From positions 496,001 through 560,000 of the forward strand of contig NZ_VZZZ01000001.1 in assembly GCF_009193265.1 (NCBI RefSeq): a stretch of 64,000 bases of DNA, read 5' to 3'. Below, piece by piece: positions 18,704 to 25,764 of the stretch. How positions within the stretch are numbered: the first letter of the stretch is position 1; every line of letters starts with the position of its first letter. A program made the translations under genes and the position numbers. This stretch comes from Marinobacter changyiensis. GTDB lineage: Bacteria > Pseudomonadota > Gammaproteobacteria > Pseudomonadales > Oleiphilaceae. The notes under the pieces were generated by a model. It did no database searches, was not told the DNA's origin, and saw nothing but the letters and a program-made list of their open reading frames with translations.

Positions 18704-20023
18704 TCAGCTCGCCATCAGGGCTTCGATATCATCGACGGCTTTGGGCACCGCCCTGGACAGCACCCGGCAGCCCTCCCGTGTCACCACCACATCGTCTTCA
18801 ATCCGGATACCGATACCACGCCACTTCTCGTCAACGGTGGTGTTGTCCGGAGCAATGTACAGGCCGGGCTCAACCGTCAGCACCATTCCGGGTTCCAACT
18901 GACGCCAGGCGTCGCCAATTTTGTAATCACCCACGTCATGGACATCCATTCCAAGCCAGTGCCCGGTGCGGTGCATGAAAAACGGCTTGTAGGCCTCCTC
19001 CTCAATGGCTTGTTCCACAGTACCGGTCAGCAAACCAAGTTCAATGAGGCCCTGCACCAGTACCTTCAGCGCTGCCTCATGGGGCTTGTTCCAGTGGTTG
19101 TCCGGATGGACCGCCTCAATGGCGGCGTACTGGGCGGCCAGGACCACTTCGTAGAGTGCCCGCTGTTCCGGGCTGAATTTACCGCTGACCGGGAACGTCC
19201 GGGTGATGTCTGAGGCATAGCATTCCAGTTCGCAGCCGGCGTCGATCAGCACCAGATCGCCATCCTTTAACGGAGCGCTGTTTTCAATGTAGTGCAAAAT
19301 GCAGCCATTGGCTCCACTGCCCACAATGGATGGGTAGGCCGTGGAGCGTGCGCCGTGATCCATGAAGGTATGAATCAGCTCCGCTTCCAGGTTGTATTCA
19401 AAACCACCTTTGCGAGCTCGTTTCATGGCCCGGCAATGGGCCTCGGCGCTGATCTCGCCGGCCTTTTCCATGACCTTGATTTCATTGACACTTTTATAGA
19501 GGCGGAGATCATGCAGCATATGTTCCAAAGCCACGAACTCGCCCGGGGGCTGGGCTCCGGAACGCACCTTGCTGCGGATCACTTTTACCCAGTCCATGAC
19601 CTGGGCATCGAACGCGTGGTCTTTGCCCAGCGGGTAATAAAGCCGGCTCCGGCCCTCGATCATGCCGGGCAGGATGTCATCGATATCAGCAATCGGAAAG
19701 GCATCGTCGAACCCGTACTGCTCAATGGCACCGTCAGGCCCCACCAGAAAACCGTCCCAACGCTCTTTCTCCGGATTGCGCTCTTTGCAGAACAGCACCG
19801 ACTCCCCGTGCTCCCGGCCCGGAATCAGCACCAGCACGGCATCCGGTTCGCCAAACCCGGTCAGATACTGGAAATCACTGTCCTGGCGAAAGGGATGCAG
19901 CACATCGCGGTTCCGGGTGCGCTCCGGCGCTGCTGGCACAATCGTTATACTGTCCGGCGCCATGTGCTCCATTAACCGACGACGACGTTCGGCAAATTCT
20001 TTGATCGGAATCAGTTGGCTCAT
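18704..20023 (-). CDS. pepP: Xaa-Pro aminopeptidase P
   Basis: PepP removes N-terminal residues that precede proline and is a dimanganese M24 peptidase. The 439 residues show an N-terminal aminopeptidase-P domain (RRRRLMEHMAPDSITIVPAAPERTRNRD) and the pita-bread catalytic domain with metal ligands in LIDAGCELECYASDITRTFPV, the His of HRTGHWLGMDVHDVGDY, and the Glu residues of VEPGLYI and GIRIEDDV. It begins with ATG at 20023 (MSQLIPIKEF), 28 bases after ygfB, and abuts ubiH. Confidence 0.95.
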   Translation of the reverse strand: MSQLIPIKEFAERRRRLMEHMAPDSITIVPAAPERTRNRDVLHPFRQDSDFQYLTGFGEPDAVLVLIPGREHGESVLFCKERNPEKERWDGFLVGPDGAIEQYGFDDAFPIADIDDILPGMIEGRSRLYYPLGKDHAFDAQVMDWVKVIRSKVRSGAQPPGEFVALEHMLHDLRLYKSVNEIKVMEKAGEISAEAHCRAMKRARKGGFEYNLEAELIHTFMDHGARSTAYPSIVGSGANGCILHYIENSAPLKDGDLVLIDAGCELECYASDITRTFPVSGKFSPEQRALYEVVLAAQYAAIEAVHPDNHWNKPHEAALKVLVQGLIELGLLTGTVEQAIEEEAYKPFFMHRTGHWLGMDVHDVGDYKIGDAWRQLEPGMVLTVEPGLYIAPDNTTVDEKWRGIGIRIEDDVVVTREGCRVLSRAVPKAVDDIEALMAS

Positions 20024-20051
20024 GTCTGCAGCTCCAGAAAAATATTAAAAC

Positions 20052-20648
20052 TCAGTGCAAGGTTTTTTCGGCAGTTGCTGGTTTTTCCGGCGGATTGAAC
20101 TCGGTAAATACCGCCAGCGCACCGAGGCGCACATATTCAGTAACTTCAGTCAGCTGATGCTCACCTTCTTCACTGTCTTCTTCGGTTTCAGAAACATGGC
20201 TGATGGCAACAAAATCTTCGATCAACTCCCGGATCTCGTCTGGCGCCTGGCCCAGCGAGCCCCCGGCTGCCAATGCCATACCTTCCAGAAACCCTCCGAC
20301 CCAGGCCGACAGTGCCTGCAGACGGTGGTCCAGCGAGTAATCATCATCTGGCAACAACGGCCTGAAACTCATATCCGCTGCTTTCAACTGTTCGAGCGAA
20401 CTGTCGTAGGCCTCGGTCATGAATGCAACCAGCTCCGGCGAGTCGTCCGGGGCTGTGACCGGCAACCCCATGTGCTCACATGCAATTTTAAGCCAGGCTC
20501 CTTCATCGATACGGTTGCCCGCAGCTAAACGACCGCAGAGGCTACCATGAAGCTCTGAGGGGTGGCTGAATGCTTTGTGTACCGTGTAAACATTGGCCCA
20601 GGTTTCGAACCCGGCGGGGTCACCGCCCGTGTTGTCGGTATGAGGCAT
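20052..20648 (-). CDS. ygfB: UPF0149 (YgfB-like) family protein
   Basis: A 198-residue acidic helical protein. The family core is visible as SELHGSLCGRLAAG (about residues 30-45), LPDDDYSLDHRLQALSAWVGGFLEGMAL and VTEYVRLGALAVFTE near the end. The ATG at 20648 is preferred over the TTG at 20672, which would add eight unlike residues. In Pseudomonas, YgfB has been linked to transcriptional control of a beta-lactam-responsive amidase; whether that applies here is unknown. It is the first gene of the pepP-ubiH-ubiI operon, as in E. coli. Confidence 0.9.
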   Translation of the reverse strand: MPHTDNTGGDPAGFETWANVYTVHKAFSHPSELHGSLCGRLAAGNRIDEGAWLKIACEHMGLPVTAPDDSPELVAFMTEAYDSSLEQLKAADMSFRPLLPDDDYSLDHRLQALSAWVGGFLEGMALAAGGSLGQAPDEIRELIEDFVAISHVSETEEDSEEGEHQLTEVTEYVRLGALAVFTEFNPPEKPATAEKTLH

Positions 20649-20765
20649 GTAAAGATGATTTCCTGTACGCAATGGATGGACCCTCTATCGTAACACCCGC
20701 TCCCTGCGTTCGCATCGTCAGCGCTGCGCTTCAAGGCTTGACCCGAGACGTAAAGCCGGTTAAAT

Positions 20766-20781
20766 ATATGTTATAACATAT
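20766..20781 (+). promoter_or_regulatory. Perfect 16-bp palindrome, candidate Zur operator
   Basis: ATATGTTATAACATAT is a perfect palindrome 20 bases upstream of the ATG of the His-rich DUF2796 gene. Its core TGTTATAACA resembles the gammaproteobacterial Zur box (TGTTATA-N-TATAACA type) with the spacer collapsed. Repression by Zur would couple the downstream gene to zinc starvation. The palindrome is seen directly; the identity of the regulator is inferred from motif and gene content. Confidence 0.6.
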
Positions 20782-20801
20782 CATTATCCCGGAGCATTCC
20801 C

Positions 20802-21407
20802 ATGACATTCGCCCTGCCACCCCTTGCCCTCGCCTGCCTCAGCGCCGCCGTGTTTACCCCAACTCTCGCGGCTGAAAATCCGGGTGCCCACGTCCATGGC
20901 CAGGCATCAATGCAGGTGGTCGTTGACGGAGGGCGGATTGACGTTATTTTCGAAACTCCCGCGGCTAATCTGGTGGGTTTTGAGTACAAAGCAACAACTG
21001 GGGCTGAGCGTAAAGCCGTGGAGGAGGCCCGCCAATGGCTGGAGCGCACCCCGCTGATCAACACGGCCGATTCAGTCTGTCGTGTTGAACAGGCATCGGT
21101 GAGTAACTCCCATGATGATCATCAGGGCCACGAGGATCATGGCGAGCATGAAGAAGAACATCATGACGACCACGGCGATCACACCGGGGGGCACAACGAG
21201 CACCATCAGCAAACGGACGCAAGTCATAGCGAATTCGAGGTGTCTCAGCTATTGGTCTGCGATGCCACTTCCAACCAGAATCTGGTAACGCCTGTGCTGA
21301 CAAAATACCCCGCCATCACGGCTCTGAGTGTTGACTGGGTTAACAAAGATGGCCAGGGCAACACCCGCCTTGAGGCTGGCGAGTCGAGGATCCGGCTGGG
21401 CCGTTAA
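20802..21407 (+). CDS. DUF2796 (ZrgA-like) periplasmic His-rich protein
   Basis: A 201-residue exported protein with a signal peptide ending near TLAAENPG. A DUF2796 domain (HVHGQASMQVVVDGGRIDVIFETPAANLVGFE) is interrupted at about residues 100-145 by a very His/Asp/Glu-rich stretch containing runs such as HEEEHHDDHGDH. The domain closes with LLVCDATSNQNLVTPVLTKYPAITALSVDW. In Vibrio, ZrgA-type relatives are zinc-regulated and aid zinc uptake in the periplasm. A palindrome resembling a Zur box lies just upstream. The ABC pair at 21982-23975 probably belongs to the same module, with the convergent DUF3299 gene inserted between. Confidence 0.85.
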   Translation: MTFALPPLALACLSAAVFTPTLAAENPGAHVHGQASMQVVVDGGRIDVIFETPAANLVGFEYKATTGAERKAVEEARQWLERTPLINTADSVCRVEQASVSNSHDDHQGHEDHGEHEEEHHDDHGDHTGGHNEHHQQTDASHSEFEVSQLLVCDATSNQNLVTPVLTKYPAITALSVDWVNKDGQGNTRLEAGESRIRLGR

Positions 21408-21415
21408 GTAGTCCT

Positions 21416-21928
21416 CTAGTCGGTGTAGGGCTCAATATCATCCGCGACAATCGTGTAGGAGGACGAGGCGACGACATTATCGGTTTTCTCAGTCTTCAGC
21501 ACGCCCTGCACCCAGTACGGATCGTAAAGTACATCAAGCTTGAGCCCTTTCTCATACTTTACGTGGATAATCTGGTTAGGTGGCGGCGGCGGCACATGGA
21601 TACAGGCGCCGTAATACGGCACCAGGAAGAACTCCACGATGCGCTGGTCACCCACGGTTTTCAGCGGCACTACAAACCCGGGAATCCGGGCAGGTGTGTT
21701 GTTCATTTCAGGCACCACTCGTCCGGTCATGATTTCGTCGGGCAAAGTCACCGGGCCGGAGCCTTCATGTTCGATTTCTGGCAAATTTTCCAGCAGTCTG
21801 AGATCCTCTTCCGGCATCAGCTCAAGCCAATCCACTTCACGCCACTGGGGCGTCTCTGCAAAAGCGGAGCTGCCAGGGAACATCAACATCGCAACGATCA
21901 GGGCGCCCGGAATGCGCATTGTCAGCAT
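21416..21928 (-). CDS. DUF3299 family exported protein
   Basis: A 170-residue protein with a signal peptide (MRIPGALIVAMLMFPGSSAFA). The DUF3299 body includes WLELMPEEDL, ARIPGFVVPLK, FFLVPYYGACIHVPPPPPNQI and the closing strand SSSYTIVADDIEPY. The family is a small periplasmic beta domain of unknown chemistry. The Cys-Ile-His of GACIHVPPPPP could bind metal or be redox-active, which is inference. In many genomes it sits with DUF2796 and ABC genes, but here it is on the opposite strand, ending 8 bases from the DUF2796 gene and diverging from the ABC genes with a 53-base gap. Confidence 0.82.
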   Translation of the reverse strand: MLTMRIPGALIVAMLMFPGSSAFAETPQWREVDWLELMPEEDLRLLENLPEIEHEGSGPVTLPDEIMTGRVVPEMNNTPARIPGFVVPLKTVGDQRIVEFFLVPYYGACIHVPPPPPNQIIHVKYEKGLKLDVLYDPYWVQGVLKTEKTDNVVASSSYTIVADDIEPYTD

Positions 21929-21981
21929 AAATCTCTCCAGTTCAGATTATCGAATCATACACGGGACAATTGTTTACTGAC

Positions 21982-22698
21982 ATGACCACTCAGACACCTT
22001 TTACGACAGCATCCAGAAACCCCACCAAGGTCATGGCCATCAGCAGTGAGGCCCTGAGTTATGCGTGGTCAGAACGCAGCACCCCCATAAAGTTCCCGGA
22101 CATCCAGCTGACTTCTGGCGCTCACCTTTTCTTGCGTGGCGCCAGCGGTAGCGGCAAAAGCACCCTGCTGTCACTGCTGGCCGGGCTGGCCGTGCCTCGT
22201 TCTGGCAGGCTCCGGATTATGGAACACGACCTGCCAGAAATGTCGGGCGGGCAACGGGATCGGTTTCGGGCGGACCACCTCGGTGTAATCTTCCAGCAGT
22301 TCAACCTGGTGCCCTATCTCTCCGCCATCGATAATGTGCTGCTGCCTTGCCGACTGTCTGCACGGCGTCGGCAACATGCCTTGCCGAGGCCTTCCGCGGA
22401 GGCGGAAGCACTGCTTACGGCGCTGGACGTGCCGCCGAATCTCTGGTATCAAAAAGTCACTGCCATGAGTGTTGGCCAGCAACAAAGGGTGGCGGCGGCC
22501 CGGGCCCTGATCGGCTCGCCGGCGCTGATCCTGGCGGATGAGCCGACGTCGGCACTGGACGCCGACAATCGGGATCGCTTCATCGATCTACTCCTGAGCC
22601 AGGCCCGGGTCAGGCAAACCTCGGTGGTATTCGTCAGCCATGACCAGGCGCTGGCCCGGCACTTCGGGCATCACCTGACCCTGGGGGTGCTGCAATGA
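21982..22698 (+). CDS. ABC transporter ATP-binding protein (MacB/LolD type)
   Basis: About 238 residues with Walker A GASGSGKST, Q-loop VIFQQFNLVPYL, a signature reading MSVGQQQRVAAARAL (VGQQQ instead of SGGQQ), Walker B LILADEPTSALD and switch His in VFVSHDQ. This is the MacB/LolD subclass, which serves FtsX-like permeases that work on periplasmic or lipid substrates rather than pumping small solutes. I start at the ATG at 21982; the ATG at 22033 (MAISSEALSYAW) fits family N-termini at least as well. It overlaps the permease gene by four bases. Context suggests a role with the DUF2796 and DUF3299 proteins, possibly zinc-linked. Confidence 0.88.
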   Translation: MTTQTPFTTASRNPTKVMAISSEALSYAWSERSTPIKFPDIQLTSGAHLFLRGASGSGKSTLLSLLAGLAVPRSGRLRIMEHDLPEMSGGQRDRFRADHLGVIFQQFNLVPYLSAIDNVLLPCRLSARRRQHALPRPSAEAEALLTALDVPPNLWYQKVTAMSVGQQQRVAAARALIGSPALILADEPTSALDADNRDRFIDLLLSQARVRQTSVVFVSHDQALARHFGHHLTLGVLQ

Positions 22699-23975
22699 AA
22701 TTCCGGCTCGCAATTTACCTGGCTCTGGCCAGTCTGTGGCATCGTCGCGGTGTGCTGGGGCTGGTCACCCTCACGTTGACGTTGAGCGTCACGCTTCTGC
22801 TCGGGGTGCAGTATCTGCGAACCGAAATCCGGCAATCTTTCAGCAACACCATCTCCGGCACCGACCTCATTGTGGGGGCCCGTAGCGGCCAGCTGAACCT
22901 GCTGCTATACACGGTTTTCCATCTGGGGGATGCCACCAACAATATTCGCTGGTCGACCTATCAATCCCTCAAACAGGACGATCGCATCGACTGGCTGGTC
23001 CCCCTATCCCTCGGCGACAGTTTCAGGGGTTACCGGGTCGTCGGTACCGATGCAGGTTTTCTGCGGCACTTCCGCCATGGCAATGCCCAGGCACTGAAAC
23101 TCGAAAGTGGCGGCTGGTTCGATGATGTGTTTGACGTCGTCCTGGGGGCCGAGGTAGCGCGGGTACTGAGCCATGAAGTCGGTGATGACATCGTGATGTC
23201 CCATGGCACCGGCAGTGTCAGTTTCATGAATCACAAAGACACGCCTTTTCAGGTCGCCGGCATTCTGTCGCCCACCGGCACACCCGTCGATCGGGCGGTC
23301 TACGTCAGCCTGGAGGGCCTGGAAGCCATCCATATCGGCTGGGAATCCGGGGTGGCCATGCCGGGGCGTACGGCGACACCAGAGCAGGCCCGCAGTCGTG
23401 ACCTGACTCCGGGCAACATCACTGCCGCGCTGGTAGGCATTGAACGCAAGGTGCTGACTTTCCAGATCCAGCGCCAGATCAACGAGAGCCAGACCGAGCC
23501 CTTGAGCGCCATACTGCCGGGCGTTGCCCTGAGCGAACTCTGGCGGGTACTTGGCCAGTTCGAAAAAGCCCTGCTCGGGATTACGGGTTTTGTGGTGATC
23601 ACCAGCCTGATCGGTCTCACGGCCGTGCTGCTTACGCTGCAGGCGCAGCGACGCCAGGAAATAGCCATTTTGCGTGCCACCGGTGCCTCTCCGGGACTCA
23701 TTGCCAGCCTGTACCTGCTGGAATGTGTGATGCTGGCAATCGTCGCCTGCGTCATCGCAATCGGCCTCGGCGCCGCCGCGATTGCCCTGGCCGGGCCCTG
23801 GCTGCTGGCGCAGCAGGGCATTCAGATTGGCCTCCGGGGCCTCAATTCGTCGGAATGGATGATTCTTGCCTGCGTCCCTGTCGCCGGACTGCTGGTGGCG
23901 TTGATACCGGCCTGGCGAGCGTGGCGCGGCAGCCACCACCAGGGACTCTCCCGAGGACTCTCCGGCAACCCGTAA
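22695..23975 (+). CDS. FtsX/MacB-like ABC transporter permease
   Basis: A 426-residue permease with the FtsX plan: one N-terminal membrane helix (GLVTLTLTLSVTLLLGVQYL), a large periplasmic domain (about 50-265, including GTDLIVGARSGQLNLLLYTVFHLG), then three C-terminal helices with TLQAQRRQEIAILRATGASPGLIA between the first two. It starts inside the end of the ATPase gene (ATGA overlap). The GTDLIVGARSG region is typical of the permease usually found with DUF3299 and DUF2796 genes. The substrate is not known. Confidence 0.87.
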   Translation: MKFRLAIYLALASLWHRRGVLGLVTLTLTLSVTLLLGVQYLRTEIRQSFSNTISGTDLIVGARSGQLNLLLYTVFHLGDATNNIRWSTYQSLKQDDRIDWLVPLSLGDSFRGYRVVGTDAGFLRHFRHGNAQALKLESGGWFDDVFDVVLGAEVARVLSHEVGDDIVMSHGTGSVSFMNHKDTPFQVAGILSPTGTPVDRAVYVSLEGLEAIHIGWESGVAMPGRTATPEQARSRDLTPGNITAALVGIERKVLTFQIQRQINESQTEPLSAILPGVALSELWRVLGQFEKALLGITGFVVITSLIGLTAVLLTLQAQRRQEIAILRATGASPGLIASLYLLECVMLAIVACVIAIGLGAAAIALAGPWLLAQQGIQIGLRGLNSSEWMILACVPVAGLLVALIPAWRAWRGSHHQGLSRGLSGNP

Positions 23976-24099
23976 AAGCGACCGCAGCGGTGATGGCGTT
24001 TGCGGTGATGGTGTCTGGAGTGACAATGCCGTAAATTGACCCTTTCGCAGTCCACACTTATAGTTAGTGGCAATCCATTACAACGTTGTCGGATACACC

Positions 24100-24306
24100 A
24101 TGGAACAGCCCGAACTGCAAGCCTTGGCGGACAAGCTGGATCGCCTGATTGAGCGTTGCCGCACACTGGAGCAGGATAACGCAGCCATGCGGGAGTTGCA
24201 GGATGACTGGAACCGGGAGCGGGCTCAGCTGATCCAGAAAAATGATCTCGCGAAGAACAAAATTGAAGCCATGATCGGGCGCTTAAGAGCCCTGGAGCAC
24301 CATTAA
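24100..24306 (+). CDS. TIGR02449-type small coiled-coil protein
   Basis: A 68-residue protein that is almost entirely one coiled coil: ELQALADKLDRLIERCRTLEQDNAAMR and DWNRERAQLIQKNDLAKNKIEAMIGRLRALE. The ATG at 24100 (MEQPELQ) is chosen over an open but unlike extension back to 24067. Size, sequence and its place directly before zapA match the family named TIGR02449. It resembles ZapB in form, and a division role alongside ZapA is a reasonable inference, not established. The stop codon is directly followed by the zapA ATG. Confidence 0.82.
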   Translation: MEQPELQALADKLDRLIERCRTLEQDNAAMRELQDDWNRERAQLIQKNDLAKNKIEAMIGRLRALEHH

Positions 24307-24606
24307 ATGCCACAGCACCCGACCACCGTCGAAGTCGACATTCTCGACAAGGAATACCTCGTCGCCTGCCCGGACGAGGCCCGTGAGTCGCTTCGCCAGG
24401 CCGCACGGCACCTGGACGCCAAAATGCGGGAGATCCGGGCCAGCGGCAAAGTTTTCGGCACCGAGCGCATCGCTGTCATGGCTGCCCTGAACATTACCCA
24501 CGACATGCTCGAACAGAACACCATGTCGGACGCCGCGACCGGCCTGTTGCGCACCATGGAGTCCAAACTGGATAACGCTTTGGGCGACAGCAAGACCGGG
24601 ACCTGA
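24307..24606 (+). CDS. zapA: Cell division protein ZapA
   Basis: ZapA bundles FtsZ filaments at the division ring. The 99-residue protein has the N-terminal globular part (TVEVDILDKEYLVACPDEARESLRQAARHLDAKMREIR) and a C-terminal coiled coil (LLRTMESKLDNALGD). It is adjacent to the small coiled-coil gene upstream and to 6S RNA and fau downstream, the classic zapA-ssrS-fau order. Confidence 0.94.
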   Translation: MPQHPTTVEVDILDKEYLVACPDEARESLRQAARHLDAKMREIRASGKVFGTERIAVMAALNITHDMLEQNTMSDAATGLLRTMESKLDNALGDSKTGT

Positions 24607-24625
24607 AGGAAATTTGCCATTACAT

Positions 24626-24656
24626 TTGCATTCGGCCCCGGTTATCCACGTATAAT
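24626..24656 (+). promoter_or_regulatory. Probable sigma70 promoter of 6S RNA
   Basis: A perfect -10 hexamer TATAAT sits at 24651-24656 with TTGCAT at 24626-24631. The 19-base spacer is long, so the -35 assignment is tentative. The expected transcript start, about 6 bases after TATAAT, coincides with the 5' end of the 6S RNA stem. Confidence 0.6.
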
Positions 24657-24660
24657 GAAA

Positions 24661-24842
24661 TCACTTCCTGGGCTGTTCGCTGGTCGGTTACGTCCTCGAG
24701 CCGATGCGCATTACCCAGGTGGCTACTTCAGGGCATTGTGAGCATGTCCCCCTCGAGGGGAAAGCCTAATATGTCACAGCGGCCACCAACCTTGAACTTT
24801 GGGTTCAAGGGCAACAACCGATAACGGCAGCCCGGGAAGCTT
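24661..24842 (+). ncRNA. ssrS: 6S RNA
   Basis: 6S RNA mimics an open promoter and sequesters sigma70 RNA polymerase in stationary phase. The 5' arm CTTCCTGGGCTG near 24664 pairs with CAGCCCGGGAAG at 24827-24838 as the closing stem. The GTCGGTTACGTCC...GAGCCGATG segment and the hallmark CCTTGAACTTTGGGTTCAAGG hairpin at 24790-24811 match known pseudomonad 6S RNAs. It lies between zapA and fau, the near-universal position in gammaproteobacteria. End points are estimated from the pairing. A small regulatory RNA cleaved from the fau leader is possible. Confidence 0.92.
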
Positions 24843-24849
24843 TCTTTCA

Positions 24850-25473
24850 GTGACTCATCCTCTCCCCTTGTCCCCTGATCATTCCGACACCCCGTCCCGC
24901 AATGCCTTGCGCAAGGAACTTCGCAGTCGCCGCCGTGCTTTGTCCAGTGCGCAGCAAAGTCTCGCGTCAGAACGCCTGGCCTTGAGCCTGCTCAATGACC
25001 CTGAACTTTTCCGCACCCGCCACGTGGCCATTTACCTTGCCAACGATGGCGAAATTGACCCCCAGTGTTACATCACCCAAGGCCGCAAGCGCGGTATCCA
25101 GTTCTACTTGCCGGTTTTGCATCCTGTTCATCAAGGCAGGCTGGTGTTCAGTCCGTTTAATGAAGACACCGTTTTGACCCCTAACCGTTTCGGCATCCCC
25201 GAGCCCGGCTTCAAGAGCGCACTCAAGCGGCCGCCCTGGGCGCTGGATGCGGTATTGATGCCATTGGTGGGATTTGATACCGAGGGAGGGCGGCTAGGGA
25301 TGGGGGGCGGCTTTTATGATCGCACGTTCGCGTTTACCCGCTACGCGCCGCGCATGGCGCCCAAGCTGATCGGACTGGCGCACCATTGTCAGCAGGTGGA
25401 AGTGTTACCGGTTGAAATCTGGGATGTCCCACTGCACGCAATTGTCAGCGATCGCGGTAAATATCGGGCATAG
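24850..25473 (+). CDS. fau: 5-formyltetrahydrofolate cyclo-ligase
   Basis: This enzyme (YgfA) recycles 5-formyl-tetrahydrofolate to 5,10-methenyl-THF with ATP. The conserved core is RNALRKELRSRRRALSS at the N-terminus, the basic substrate loop, and the signature GRLGMGGGFYDRTFA at about residue 140-155. The frame is open to a TTG at 24799, but that lies inside 6S RNA. The GTG at 24850 preceded by GGGAAG gives a 207-residue protein of normal size and is preferred, tentatively. Co-transcription with 6S RNA is usual. Its 3' end overlaps the small membrane gene on the other strand. Confidence 0.9.
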   Translation: MTHPLPLSPDHSDTPSRNALRKELRSRRRALSSAQQSLASERLALSLLNDPELFRTRHVAIYLANDGEIDPQCYITQGRKRGIQFYLPVLHPVHQGRLVFSPFNEDTVLTPNRFGIPEPGFKSALKRPPWALDAVLMPLVGFDTEGGRLGMGGGFYDRTFAFTRYAPRMAPKLIGLAHHCQQVEVLPVEIWDVPLHAIVSDRGKYRA

Positions 25474-25639
25474 CGCCCGGGGTTCGTTCTTGCAGCAACG
25501 ACAAAAAAGAGGAGGCTGGTGCAAGCTCAACCGTGCGCGCGTCATTTTCAGAGCCCGGTATCGACGTGAAGCCGGTGATAACGAGGCCAATGGCAAAAAC
25601 CAGAACGACTGCCCGGATAATGTCAGGCTTTCGATCCAT
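25445..25639 (-). CDS. Small single-pass membrane protein, function unknown
   Basis: A 64-residue reading frame starting at the ATG at 25639 with AAGGAG 10 bases upstream. MDRKPDIIRAVVLVFAIGLVITGFTSIP gives a basic start and one hydrophobic helix, followed by an acidic tail that would face the periplasm. The good ribosome site and sensible topology argue for a real gene. It overlaps the end of fau by 29 bases in convergent orientation. I do not recognise a family. Confidence 0.6.
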   Translation of the reverse strand: MDRKPDIIRAVVLVFAIGLVITGFTSIPGSENDARTVELAPASSFLSLLQERTPGAMPDIYRDR

Positions 25640-25764
25640 GGGGCATTTACTCCTTTGCAAAAGCACCAAAGCCTTGCAAATCATACAGCTAATTGGGTTT
25701 AACAAATTAGCTGAAAGACTATCACGCATCCTGAATTTTACAATTTTTAACAGGTTAACATGCG

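Noticed and set aside
24799..24849. TTG start for fau
   Set aside because: It lies inside the conserved 3' part of 6S RNA and adds 17 residues without family similarity.
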